Positions 42,246 to 50,541 of a DNA stretch of 64,000 nt are shown here, in pieces. The DNA lies in assembly GCF_030657435.1 (NCBI RefSeq), contig NZ_JAUTWS010000001.1, positions 1-64,000 on the forward strand, given 5' to 3'. Both the position numbers and the translations under genes were made by a program. This DNA is from Paracraurococcus lichenis. GTDB lineage: Bacteria > Pseudomonadota > Alphaproteobacteria > Acetobacterales > Acetobacteraceae. The number at the start of each line of letters is the position of its first letter. The first letter of the stretch is position 1. The notes beneath the pieces are model-generated. The model saw nothing but the letters and a program-made list of their open reading frames with translations. It was not told where the DNA came from and did not search any database.

Positions 42246-43079
42246 ATGCCGAGCCAGACCCGAAGCCGCCGCCGGCCCCGCCGCGCCCTGCTCGCCCTGG
42301 CGCTGCTGCTCCCGGCCCTGGCGGCGCGGGCCGAGGCGGTGCCGGACCCCGAGGCGGCGGCCACCGAGATCGTCCGGATCGGTGCCGCGGAGGTCGCGCT
42401 GCTGACCCTGCCGGCGCCGTCCCGCCCCGGCCCGCGCCGTCCGGTCGTCCTGCTGCTGCCGGATGCCGACGGCGCCGGCACGCGCGCCGCGGTCTATGGC
42501 CAGCGTCTGCTCGACAACGGCCTCGCGGTGCTCGAGCCCCAGTTCGGCGGCAACGAACCGGACGGCACAGCGCCCATGACGCCGCTCGCCACCCGCCTGC
42601 CGCTCGCCCTCGGCGCCGTCGCGGCCGACCCGCGGCTCGATCCCGCGCGCGTCGCGGTGGTCGGGCTGGGGGAGGGGGCGCGGGCCGCGCTGCTCGGCCT
42701 GGGCGGCGAGGCGGCGCCGGCCGCGCTCGCGCTGCTCTATCCCGGTTGCGACACGGCGCTTACCGCCGCGGCGCGGCGGGTGACGGGCGCCCCGAAGGTG
42801 CTGATCCTGCATGGCGACGAGGACCCGGCCAACGACGCCGCCGCCTGCGCCGCCCTGGCCGGCGCCTTCCCGGCGCAGCAGGCGGTGCGCCAGCGCGTGC
42901 TGACCGGCGCCAGCTATGGCTGGGACGCCTTCGGCCTGGTGCGGCCGGGCGGGGTGACGCTGCTGGCGCATCCGGCCGACCCGGCCAGGCGCGCCTGGTC
43001 GCAACCGGACGAACGGACGACGATCGTCGCGGCGGACCGGGTGCTGGGCTTCGTGCTGGCGGCGCTCGGCGGGCCGTAG
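42246..43079 (+). CDS. Secreted alpha/beta-hydrolase-like protein
   Basis: A 277-residue protein with a twin-arginine-rich leader (SRRRPRRALLALALLLPAL, cleavage near ARAEA). The body follows a dienelactone-hydrolase-like fold: VVLLLPDADGAG early, RVAVVGLGEGARAALLG where the nucleophile elbow GxSxG would be, and KVLILHGDEDPAND for the acid loop. The elbow reads GLGEG, so the nucleophile is replaced by Gly and Glu, and no His in a PGASYGWD-type loop is evident. It may therefore be a binding protein and not an esterase. It shares an operator-like site with the TonB receptor region. Confidence 0.75.
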   Translation: MPSQTRSRRRPRRALLALALLLPALAARAEAVPDPEAAATEIVRIGAAEVALLTLPAPSRPGPRRPVVLLLPDADGAGTRAAVYGQRLLDNGLAVLEPQFGGNEPDGTAPMTPLATRLPLALGAVAADPRLDPARVAVVGLGEGARAALLGLGGEAAPAALALLYPGCDTALTAAARRVTGAPKVLILHGDEDPANDAAACAALAGAFPAQQAVRQRVLTGASYGWDAFGLVRPGGVTLLAHPADPARRAWSQPDERTTIVAADRVLGFVLAALGGP

Positions 43080-43080
43080 G

Positions 43081-43126
43081 GCAGGGGCGCCGCCCCTGCA
43101 CCCCGCCGGGCCAAGGCCTGGCCCGG
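43081..43126. repeat. Paired GC hairpins
   Basis: GCAGGGGCG/CGCCCCTGC spans 43081-43099 around one base, and CCGGGCCA/TGGCCCGG spans 43106-43126 around five. Both are perfect and immediately follow a stop codon. The arrangement repeats that at 6896-6951. It is a plausible transcript 3' end, but without a T-run. Confidence 0.6.
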
Positions 43127-43316
43127 ACCCCGCCCCGGGTTGCGCCGGTGGAGAGGCCCAGCGCAGGCAAGGGGCAGCCAGTTCCGGCTTGGTGTCAACG
43201 CCTCCCGGCCGGTATCCTCCCGGCGCAGGGACCTGCGCCTGGATCAGGCCACCCGGGCAGCGGGCCGTCGCCCGCGTCGCGGCGTTGGGGCGGACAGGTC
43301 GCAGTGCAGGACGGCG

Positions 43317-43937
43317 ATGAACGGTTCCGACCGGACCGAGGGGAGGCTGGCGGAGGTGCAGGCCCGCCTCCGCCGGACGGCGCAGCGCCTGGCGGCGTCC
43401 CAGAGGCGGATCGTCGCAAGCGAGGCGGTGATCGCCGGCACCAGGATGCTGATCAGCCATGTCGAGCAGATGGAAGCCGAGGCTATGTCAGGGATCATCC
43501 ATGCAGACGCCAGGAACGATACGGAGACGGACTGGACCAGAGCCGAGATCGGACGGCAGCAGGCGGAACTGCGGCGCGAGACGGAATCCCGGCGGCAGGC
43601 GACCGCCGAAGGCGATCGGGCGACGGCCGAGGACCAGCGGACCATCGCCGAGGAAGGCCGCCAGTCCGCCGAGGACCTCCGCTCGGTGGCCGAGGAGGCC
43701 CGCGCCGCGGCGGAGGAGGTCCGCTCGGCCCGGGAGGAGGTGCGGGCGGTGCGGGAGGAGACGCGCCGCCTCGCCGAGGAGGTCCGGATCCTCGCCGAGG
43801 CGAGCCGTGTCGAGGCCGAAAGGCTGCGGGCCGAGGCCGAGGAGGGGCGCGAGGCGCTGCGGCAGCAGCGCGAGATCCTCGAGGAGGCGCGCCGGACCGC
43901 TTGGGAATCGAAGGGCGGCCGGGTCGCCGACCTGTGA
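43317..43937 (+). CDS. Heptad-repeat (alpha-helical) protein, unknown function
   Basis: A 206-residue protein with no signal or membrane segment. I start it at the ATG at 43317, preceded by GGACGGCG. From residue 76 to 194 it consists of 17 consecutive seven-residue units, mostly A-E-E-x-R-x-x, such as AEEGRQS, AEDLRSV, AEEARAA and AEEVRSA. Arg is in the fifth place in 16 of the 17, and no unit is skipped. This would give one straight, highly charged helix of about 120 residues, or a coiled coil with Ala at the core. The N-terminal 75 residues are also helical. I know no family for it. Upstream are paired GC hairpins; downstream is a 412-bp gap. Confidence 0.7.
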   Translation: MNGSDRTEGRLAEVQARLRRTAQRLAASQRRIVASEAVIAGTRMLISHVEQMEAEAMSGIIHADARNDTETDWTRAEIGRQQAELRRETESRRQATAEGDRATAEDQRTIAEEGRQSAEDLRSVAEEARAAAEEVRSAREEVRAVREETRRLAEEVRILAEASRVEAERLRAEAEEGREALRQQREILEEARRTAWESKGGRVADL

Positions 43938-44349
43938 CGTCCGCGGCGCCCGGCGATCCGCCTGCGGCGGCCGGCACGACGCGGCGGCCACCCGTGCCGG
44001 GCGATGCGGACCCCGGGCCCGGCCATCCGGCGCTCCGCGGCCTTCCGGTCGGGGACCGGCGCCCGGCGCCCGGCGCCCACCGCGCATGGCCAGCGGGCGG
44101 CAACAGCTTGATGTGGGCCCGGCCGGCCCGATAACAACCGGATAACAATTGACGCAGGCGACGCCTGAGCGGACCCGCCAGTTCGGCGTAATTCGCGCGT
44201 CCGAACAAGGGTCTGGACCGGTCGAGGCGAGCCACGGCGACCGTCGACCGGTCCGGGCGGGATGGACGTACCGCGGCCACCCTTTGCCGGCCGCCACGTT
44301 GTGTGGCGCCGGGGTAACAGGTGCCCCGCCGAGGCGAGGATCTTCACGT
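43938..44349. other. Gene-poor gap with an AT-rich tandem GATAACAA motif
   Basis: A 412-bp interval with no gene I can support. Most of it is GC-rich with scattered GCCCGGCG-type dyads. At 44128-44150 the octamer GATAACAA occurs twice exactly 11 bp apart in a local AT-rich patch, followed by TTGACG. One helical turn between copies suits a protein that contacts the same DNA face, so this may be an operator or promoter for the small ORF at 44350. Confidence 0.4.
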
Positions 44350-44547
44350 ATGATGGCCATCTCCGATCTGGTGACCGCTGCGATCGGCAAACCCGTCGCC
44401 CGGGCGGCCCGCGCTGCCCGCCAGGCGCTTGAACGCCTGACGCCGGAGGCCCCGGGCGCCGTCACGCCGCGTCCGGCACGCAAATCGAAAGGGTGGCGCA
44501 GGCACCTCCGCGGGGTGAAGGCCCGCGAGCGGGCCCCCCGGGGCTGA
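44350..44547 (+). CDS. Possible small basic protein
   Basis: A 65-residue frame starting MMAISDLVTAAIGK at 44350, with GAGGA at 44335-44339. It is rich in Ala and Arg and ends KARERAPRG. It has a helix-forming middle (VARAARAARQALERL) and no recognisable domain. It is supported only by the start context and its position after a candidate promoter. It could equally be chance coding potential. Confidence 0.3.
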   Translation: MMAISDLVTAAIGKPVARAARAARQALERLTPEAPGAVTPRPARKSKGWRRHLRGVKARERAPRG

Positions 44548-44798
44548 TGCAGGCCGCCGGACAGGGGTGCCTGTCGCGGTGAGGCGAATGCGGCGGTCCT
44601 GGCGGCTGCCCCGCGGGCGGGACCCATACATCCGGCGCGCGCATGGCATGCTCTCTGCCTGCCCGCGATGTGCGCAACGCCTGCCGTTCCAGGCTCGCGC
44701 TCACCAGGGGCCGACCGCGGTCCCTGACCGGCGGCCCCTACCTCGAAGAGGTCAGGATCCAGGCAGGACGGCACGGCCGCGCCCGGCTCCCGGCGCTG

Positions 44799-45974
44799 TC
44801 AGGCGCCCCGGCTGCAGCGCCAACGGGCCGACCAACCCGACAGGGCGGTGGCAGGCAGCGGACGGCCGACGGCGAAGCCCTGGGCGAAGTGCACGCCGAG
44901 GGCGCGCAGCTCGCGCCAGATGCGCTGGTCGGAGACGCCTTCGGCCACCACCGCCTGCCCCCGCTGCGCGGCGCGCCGGGCCAGCCGCCGCACCTCCTGC
45001 CGGCTCTGCGCCTCGGTTGGCAGGCGCTGCACCAGCGAGCGGTCGAGCTTCAGGCCCGCGAAGGGCAGGCGGTGCAGGCGCTCCCGCCCGTCGCCCGGGA
45101 TCACGTCGTCCAGCAGCACCCGGTAGCCGGCCCGGCGCAGCCGCAGCAGCCTGCGATGCAGCCGGGCGAGGTCGCGGACCGGCGTCGTCTCGGTCAGTTC
45201 CAGGGCGACCTGGCGCGGCGCGAGGCCGCCATGCCAGAGCGCCCGGCCGAGCCAGCTCTGCAGGTCGCCTTCCAGCATCAACTCCAGCGGCAGGTTCAGC
45301 GACACGCCCAGCCGCAGGCGCGGCCAGAGGCGTGCCATGTCGCTGACGGCGTGCCCCGCCACGATGATCGAGAGGCTGCGGGCCAAGCCCTCGCGCTCCG
45401 CGAGCGGAACGAAGGAATCGGGCGGCACCGGCGCCTCGGCCCGGTGCCAGCGGGCCAGCGCCTCCACCATCACGGGCCGCCGGTCGGCAAGGCGGACGAC
45501 CGGCTGGTAGTGGACGCTGATCTCGCCGCGGGCGAGACCCTCCCGCAGCGCGCTCGCGCTGCCGTCGGCGGCCGCCGGTTGCGGCGGAGGCGCGGCCAGG
45601 GCCTGGACGAGTTGCCCGGGCTCGTGCGCCACCAGGGCGGCAAGCCGCGGCACCGGCATCGGCGCCGGCCCGACCAGGATGAGCGCGGTGCGCGTGGCGG
45701 GCTCGGTCAGGGTGGCCAGCATGCCGGGCCAGGCGGCGCCGGCCGCGGCCGGATCGCAGACCAGATGGCCCGGGCCGGTCCCGGGACCGGCCAGCCGCGC
45801 CAGTGCCTCGGTCCCCGAAAGCACGGTGCGGGCCGGCAGCCCGAGCCGCGCCGAGGCGGCATGCGCGGCGGCGATCACCTCCGGATCCCGGGCCAGCACG
45901 ATGACCTGCCTGCTCTGCGCTGCGGCGGCGCCCGACCCATGCACGGTATCAATCCGGTAAAGTTGCCAGGACAT
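44799..45974 (-). CDS. EAL-domain phosphodiesterase with degenerate receiver-like N-terminus
   Basis: A 391-residue cytosolic protein. Residues from about 20 to 125 (VIVLARDPEVIAAAHAASARLG... ALILVGPAPMPVPRLAALVAHE) have the alternating strand-helix pattern of a receiver, but there is no phosphorylatable Asp in the right place, so it is probably inactive as a receiver. The EAL domain from about 140 has MVEALARW, SLNLPL, ALELTET, VLLDDV, GLKLDRSL, VVAEGV and FAQGFAVG, keeping all catalytic positions. It would hydrolyse c-di-GMP under control of the N-terminal module. It is one of two EAL proteins in the window, the other being stand-alone. Confidence 0.85.
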   Translation of the reverse strand: MSWQLYRIDTVHGSGAAAAQSRQVIVLARDPEVIAAAHAASARLGLPARTVLSGTEALARLAGPGTGPGHLVCDPAAAGAAWPGMLATLTEPATRTALILVGPAPMPVPRLAALVAHEPGQLVQALAAPPPQPAAADGSASALREGLARGEISVHYQPVVRLADRRPVMVEALARWHRAEAPVPPDSFVPLAEREGLARSLSIIVAGHAVSDMARLWPRLRLGVSLNLPLELMLEGDLQSWLGRALWHGGLAPRQVALELTETTPVRDLARLHRRLLRLRRAGYRVLLDDVIPGDGRERLHRLPFAGLKLDRSLVQRLPTEAQSRQEVRRLARRAAQRGQAVVAEGVSDQRIWRELRALGVHFAQGFAVGRPLPATALSGWSARWRCSRGA

Positions 45975-46108
45975 ATACCCCGTTCCAGCCTGCGTCCGAC
46001 AGCAGCAAAATGCAGGCAGGCTTTCTTTTTGAGAGGGCGCCCGGTCCGGGGGTACAACCGTCCGTCAGTAACGCTCAGGCAGCGGTGCCGGATCGATAGT
46101 CTCCGGCA

Positions 46109-47068
46109 TCACTCCTGGCGGCTCGTCCAGGGATCCGTCGCCCAGCGCTCCGACAGTTCGGCCAGCCTGCGGCGGAGCATCGGCTCCCAGGCGGTCGGGC
46201 CGATGAAGCGGGGGATATAGCCCTGCGCCTGGGCCTGGGCGGCGAATTCCGGGTCCGCCACCACCGCGCGCAGCGCCTGCAGCAGCGGCTGCAGCGGCGC
46301 CGCCTCGGTCCCGGCCGGGACGGCGAAGCCGCGATGCGCGGCGAGGCGCAGCGGGATGCCCTGCTCGAGGAAGGTCGGCACCTCGGGCAGCAGGTCGCTC
46401 CGCTGTTCCTGCGCCAGGGCGAGTCCGGCCAGCCGCCCGTCCCGCAGGGCCGCGATGGCGTCCGGCACCGCGAGCAGCGCGGCGGCGATATTGCCGGCCA
46501 GCACCGCCTGCCGCGCCGCGGCGGCATTGGGGAAGGAAAGCAGCCCCATCGGCAGGGCGCGGCCGAGCGCGATGCCGGCGAGCTGCGCCGCGCTGCCATG
46601 CGGCGGCGTGCCCAGCACCGCCTGCGGCCCGAGGGCGCGGAGCGCGTCCAGGTCGTCCGTGGTGCCGGCCAGCCCGACCAGCACCAGGGGCTCCTCGGCG
46701 ACGGCGGCGACGAAGGCGAGGCGGTCGAGCAGCGCCTCGGCCCGTGCCGCGACCGCGCGGGCGAGCAGCAGCGGCGTGCCGACCGCGCCGATCAGCCTGG
46801 CATCGGCCGGCGCCGCGGCGATGCTCCGGGCGGCGGCGAGCCCGCCCTCGCCCGGGCGGTTGACGACCGCGACCATGGCCCGCGGCCAGTGCCGTTCGAG
46901 GAAGGGCGCGAAGCCGCGCGCCCAGCTATCGGCGCCGCTGCCGGGTGGCGCGCCGACCAGCAGGGTGACCGGCCCCGGCTGCGCCGCGGCGAGGCCGGGC
47001 CGCAGCAGCCCGAGGGCGGCGGCGCCGAGCGCACGGCGGCCGGGTCCGGCCCGCGGCGCACCCGTCAC
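46109..47068 (-). CDS. Bug-type (TctC) tripartite tricarboxylate receptor
   Basis: A 319-residue periplasmic receptor of the Bug/TctC family, which binds carboxylates or aromatic acids. It starts with GTG at 47068. The leader ALGAAALGLLRPGLAAAQ is followed by VTLLVGAPPGSGADSWARGF, the place of the family's ligand loop (PGGxxD in others), and LPEVPTFLEQGIP near the end. It starts nine bases after the secDF stop, so the two are probably co-transcribed, an odd pairing. No TctA/TctB permease is nearby, as is usual for these expanded receptors. Confidence 0.88.
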   Translation of the reverse strand: MTGAPRAGPGRRALGAAALGLLRPGLAAAQPGPVTLLVGAPPGSGADSWARGFAPFLERHWPRAMVAVVNRPGEGGLAAARSIAAAPADARLIGAVGTPLLLARAVAARAEALLDRLAFVAAVAEEPLVLVGLAGTTDDLDALRALGPQAVLGTPPHGSAAQLAGIALGRALPMGLLSFPNAAAARQAVLAGNIAAALLAVPDAIAALRDGRLAGLALAQEQRSDLLPEVPTFLEQGIPLRLAAHRGFAVPAGTEAAPLQPLLQALRAVVADPEFAAQAQAQGYIPRFIGPTAWEPMLRRRLAELSERWATDPWTSRQE

Positions 47069-47077
47069 CGCGGCGCC

Positions 47078-49657
47078 TCAGACGCCGACGGGCGCGCCCG
47101 CCTTGGCCGGGGCGGGCGGCGTCGGCTCGCCGCGCCGCAGCCGATCCTTGCCGGTGAAGAGCACGATCGGCGCGGCGATGAAGACCGAGGAGGAGGCGCT
47201 GACGACGATGCCGAACAGCATCACCCAGGCGAAGCCCGAGAGCGTCTCGCCGCCGAAGAGCGCCAGCGGCACCGCCGAGAGCAGCAGCGTCATGGAGGTG
47301 CCGAGCGAGCGGTTCAGCGTCTCGTTGATGCTCTGATCGACCAGTTGCCGCAACGGCATCTGCTTGTACTTGCGCAGGTTCTCCCGCATGCGGTCGAAGA
47401 CCACCACCTTGTCGTTGGCCGAGAAGCCGATGACGGTGAGGATGGCGGCGACCGTGGTCAGGTTGAACTCGACGCCGAACAGCACCATGAAGCCGACGGT
47501 CTTGGTGGTGTCGAGGATCAGCGTGACGATGGCGGCGATGGCGAACTGCCACTCGAAGCGGAACCAGATATAGACCAGCATCGCCAGCAGGCTGAGGCCG
47601 AGCGCCAGCAGGCCGCCGATGAAGAGCTCGTCCGAGACCCGGTTGCCCACCGCCTCGACCCGCAGGATGCGGGTGCCGGGCGTCACCTGCTCCAGCGCGC
47701 CGCGCACGGCATTCACCGCGGTCTGGGTGCCGGCCTCGTCGCCCTGGACGGGCAGGCGGACCAGCACGGTGTCGGGCGCGCCGAATTCCTGCATGCCGAC
47801 ATCGCCGAGGCCGAGCCCGGCGACGGCGGCGCGGAGCCGGCCGAGATCGGCCGCCTCGGGCGTGCGGACCTCCATGGTGATGCCGCCCTTGAAGTCGATG
47901 CCCTTGTCGAGCCCGGGATAGAAGGCGCCGATCAGGGAGGCGGTCGACAGCAGCGCCGAAGTCAGCAGGCCGATCCGCGCGCCGCGCATGAAGGGGATGT
48001 GCGTCACGTCCGGCACCAGCCGGAAGAGCGGGCGCGCCAGCCGCCCGATCAGGCCCTGGCCGCCTTCCAGCACCGGCAGGTCCCGCGGCCGCTTCGCCCG
48101 GTACCACCAGGAGACCATGAGCCGGACCAGCGTCGTCGCCGTCCACATCTGCACGACCGTGCCGATCGCGACCGTGACGGCGAAGCCCTTCACCGGCCCG
48201 CTGCCGAAGCCGTAGAGACAGGCCATGGCGATCAGGTTCGTCAGGTTCGAATCCATGATCGTGCCGGAGGCCTTGGTGAAGCCCGCCTCGAGCGCCGAGA
48301 GCGCCGGGCGGCCGTTCTTCACCTCCTCGCGGATGCGCTCGTTGATCAGGATATTGGCGTCGAGCGCGGTGCCGAGGGTCAGCACGATGCCGGCGATGCC
48401 CGGCAGGGTCAGCGTCGCCTCCAGCAGCGACAGCGCCGCCAGCATCAGCATGATGTTGACCAGCAGCGCGATGTCGGCGAGCCAGCCGAAGAAGCCGTAG
48501 GCGAGGCCCATGTAGAGGAAGACGAAGAGCGCCCCGGCGGCGAGCGCGAGCACGCCGGCGCGGATGGCATCCGCCCCGAGCTCCGGCCCGACCGTCCGCT
48601 CCTCGACGACCGTCAGCGGCGCGGGCAGGGCGCCGGCGCGCAGCAGCACCGCCAGCTCGTTGGCGGACTTGGCGTTGAAATTGCCGCTGATCTGGCCGCG
48701 GCCGCCGGTGATGGGCTCGCGGATCACCGGGGCGGTGATGACCTTCTCGTCGAGGACGATGGCGAAGGGCCGGCCGGTATTGGCGCGGGTGACGTCGGCG
48801 AAGCGCCGCGTGCCGATCGAGTCGAAGGTGAAGTTCACCACCCAGTCGCCGTTGCGGCCGTCCTGGCCGGCCCGGGCATCGGTCAGGTTGGCGCCGTCCA
48901 CCTCGACGCGCCGGCGCACCGCATAGTGCTCGGTCTGGCCGGTGCGGCTCTCGCCGGTGAGGAACATGACGCCGGGCGGGGGCGTCGGCGCGGTCGGGTT
49001 CGCCGTCTCGTCCAGCAGGTGGAAGGTCATGCGGGCGGTCTTGCCCAGCAGGTCCTTGATCCGGTTCGGGTCCTCGACGCCGGGCAATTGCACCAGGATG
49101 CGGTTCTGGCCCTGCCGGGCGATCAAGGCCTCGGCCACGCCGGTCTCGTCGATGCGGCGCCGGACGATCTCGATGGACTGCTCGACCGCGCCGGTCGCCT
49201 TGCCGCGCAGCCCGGCCTCGGTCAGCGTTGCGGTCACGGTGCCATCGGGCGCCGAGGTCACCTCGATATCCGGGGCGCTGGTGCCGAGCCCGGTCGGGAC
49301 CTGGTTCGCCAGCTCGCGCATCTGGGCGACCGCGGCCGGGGCCTGCGCCGCGTCGCGCACCCGGAAGCCGACGCGGCGATTGGCCGGGTCGGCGGCGAGG
49401 TTCACATAGCCGATATTCTGCTGCCTGAGGCGGGTGCGGGCGCCATCCGCGAGGCTTTCCAGCCGTTCCCGCACGACGGCGTTCATGTCCACCTCAAGCA
49501 GGAGGTAGGACCCGCCGCGGAGGTCGAGGCCGAGCGAGAACTGCCGGGCCCAGGCGGGCAGCGCGGATTTCGGGAAGAAATTCGGGACGCAGACCAGCGC
49601 CCCCAGCAGGATGACCGCGAGGATGGCGGCGGTCTTCCAGCGCGCGAAGAACATCAT
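47078..49657 (-). CDS. secDF: Fused protein-export membrane protein SecD-SecF
   Basis: An 859-residue inner-membrane fusion that drives the late stage of Sec translocation using the proton gradient. The SecD part has the first helix near 10-25, SLGLDLRGGSYLLLEVD at about 40-56, the large periplasmic domain with LVQLPGVEDPNRIKDLLGKTARMTFHLLDE, then LDANILINERIREEV in the D5 region. The SecF part follows from about 560 with GIDFKGGITMEVR, GFSANDKVVVFDRMREN and SINETLNRSLGTSMTLLL. Start MMFFARWK at 49657 is preferred over the longer frame. yajC is not next to it, so the usual yajC-secD-secF order is broken. Confidence 0.93.
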   Translation of the reverse strand: MMFFARWKTAAILAVILLGALVCVPNFFPKSALPAWARQFSLGLDLRGGSYLLLEVDMNAVVRERLESLADGARTRLRQQNIGYVNLAADPANRRVGFRVRDAAQAPAAVAQMRELANQVPTGLGTSAPDIEVTSAPDGTVTATLTEAGLRGKATGAVEQSIEIVRRRIDETGVAEALIARQGQNRILVQLPGVEDPNRIKDLLGKTARMTFHLLDETANPTAPTPPPGVMFLTGESRTGQTEHYAVRRRVEVDGANLTDARAGQDGRNGDWVVNFTFDSIGTRRFADVTRANTGRPFAIVLDEKVITAPVIREPITGGRGQISGNFNAKSANELAVLLRAGALPAPLTVVEERTVGPELGADAIRAGVLALAAGALFVFLYMGLAYGFFGWLADIALLVNIMLMLAALSLLEATLTLPGIAGIVLTLGTALDANILINERIREEVKNGRPALSALEAGFTKASGTIMDSNLTNLIAMACLYGFGSGPVKGFAVTVAIGTVVQMWTATTLVRLMVSWWYRAKRPRDLPVLEGGQGLIGRLARPLFRLVPDVTHIPFMRGARIGLLTSALLSTASLIGAFYPGLDKGIDFKGGITMEVRTPEAADLGRLRAAVAGLGLGDVGMQEFGAPDTVLVRLPVQGDEAGTQTAVNAVRGALEQVTPGTRILRVEAVGNRVSDELFIGGLLALGLSLLAMLVYIWFRFEWQFAIAAIVTLILDTTKTVGFMVLFGVEFNLTTVAAILTVIGFSANDKVVVFDRMRENLRKYKQMPLRQLVDQSINETLNRSLGTSMTLLLSAVPLALFGGETLSGFAWVMLFGIVVSASSSVFIAAPIVLFTGKDRLRRGEPTPPAPAKAGAPVGV

Positions 49658-49845
49658 GGCGCGATACGGCCCATGGAGCAGGTCACCCTTCGGGGGCGGA
49701 CCCCCTGGCAAAACAGGCCGGGAATGTGACGACGGGGGGGCGGCGATGCAAGCCTGGGGCGCCCGGGGCCCTGCACCGGGACGCAACGACGTCATGCAAC
49801 CCCGCCCGCCGCAATGTTTTATGGCCGGGCTAGCGGAGGCACCCC

Positions 49846-50106
49846 ATGGGCATCATCTGGACCATCATCATCGGCTTCCTCGCCGGCCTGGTGGCGAAAT
49901 TCCTGCATCCCGGCCGGGATCCCGGCGGCTTCATCATCACCACGCTGCTCGGCATCGTGGGGGCGGTCGTCGCCACCTATCTCGGCCAGGCCGTCGGCTG
50001 GTACCGGGCCGGCGAGGGAGCCGGCTTCATCGGCGCCGTGGTCGGCGCGATCATCGTCCTGGCGATCTACAACTTCATGACCCGGCGGTCCTCCGGGACG
50101 GTCTAA
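49846..50106 (+). CDS. GlsB/YeaQ/YmgE-family small membrane protein
   Basis: An 86-residue protein with three predicted membrane helices and the transglycosylase-associated pattern: GIIWTIIIGFLAGLVAKFL, then GGFIITTLLGIVGAVVATYLG and AGFIGAVVGAIIVLAIY, with short polar loops carrying HPGRDPGG and a basic tail (TRRSSGTV). Members are linked to general stress in other bacteria. A GGAGG site is eight bases before the ATG. It is divergent from secDF with a 188-bp gap. Confidence 0.92.
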   Translation: MGIIWTIIIGFLAGLVAKFLHPGRDPGGFIITTLLGIVGAVVATYLGQAVGWYRAGEGAGFIGAVVGAIIVLAIYNFMTRRSSGTV

Positions 50107-50235
50107 GGGAATCCATCCCGTCGCGGCGGTCCGAGGACCGGCGCCGCCGCGACCTTGTCACGCCTCCCCCGGCCGGGCAGCAGCCTGCCACGGCGAGTCC
50201 GGCCGCGCCGGCAAGGCGTCGGGCCCCCGGCGGCG

Positions 50236-50415
50236 TCAGCCGGAACCCCAGAGCCCGCCACCCATCAGCCACATGTAGAAATCACCCGGACCGCCAGGGG
50301 TGGAGGGCGGCGTCGCCTCGTCGTCGGGCGGAGCGCCGACGCGGCATTCGGCGGCGCGGATCGCCTCGAGGCGGGCGCGGATGGCGGCAAAATCCTCGGC
50401 AATGGGCGTGGTCAC
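50236..50415 (-). CDS. Short 59-residue protein with a C-terminal tryptophan/glycine motif
   Basis: A GTG at 50415 opens a frame of 59 codons, too short to stand out but well formed. It begins MTTPIAEDFAAIRARLEAIR, then AAECRVGAPPDDEATPP and a GGPGDFYMWLMGGGLWGSG ending. The first half is an amphipathic helix with a Cys; the second is a flexible linker and a hydrophobic Gly/Trp tail that may bind a membrane or a partner. An AGGA about ten bases upstream serves as a ribosome site. The function is unknown. It sits alone between the GlsB-type gene and the methyltransferase gene. Confidence 0.55.
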   Translation of the reverse strand: MTTPIAEDFAAIRARLEAIRAAECRVGAPPDDEATPPSTPGGPGDFYMWLMGGGLWGSG

Positions 50416-50541
50416 GCGACTGGGTCCTGATTCATTGTGGGCCGCACCGGGGCACAGCAGGACCCAAGCGCTAGCGCGGAACCCTTCCCGATCCGTGACC
50501 GCGCGCCATGGGGCGCGCGGCGGTGCCTCGCCCGCTATGGC

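Noticed and set aside
46000-46050. Rho-independent terminator around the GCAGGC stem followed by a T-rich tract
   Set aside because: The stem is short and imperfect and no plus-strand gene ends just upstream; the region is more likely the promoter side of the EAL gene at 44799-45974.
46334-49729. A 1131-codon open frame on the plus strand over secDF
   Set aside because: It is antisense to SecDF and the Bug receptor; composition is low-complexity and no motif is present.
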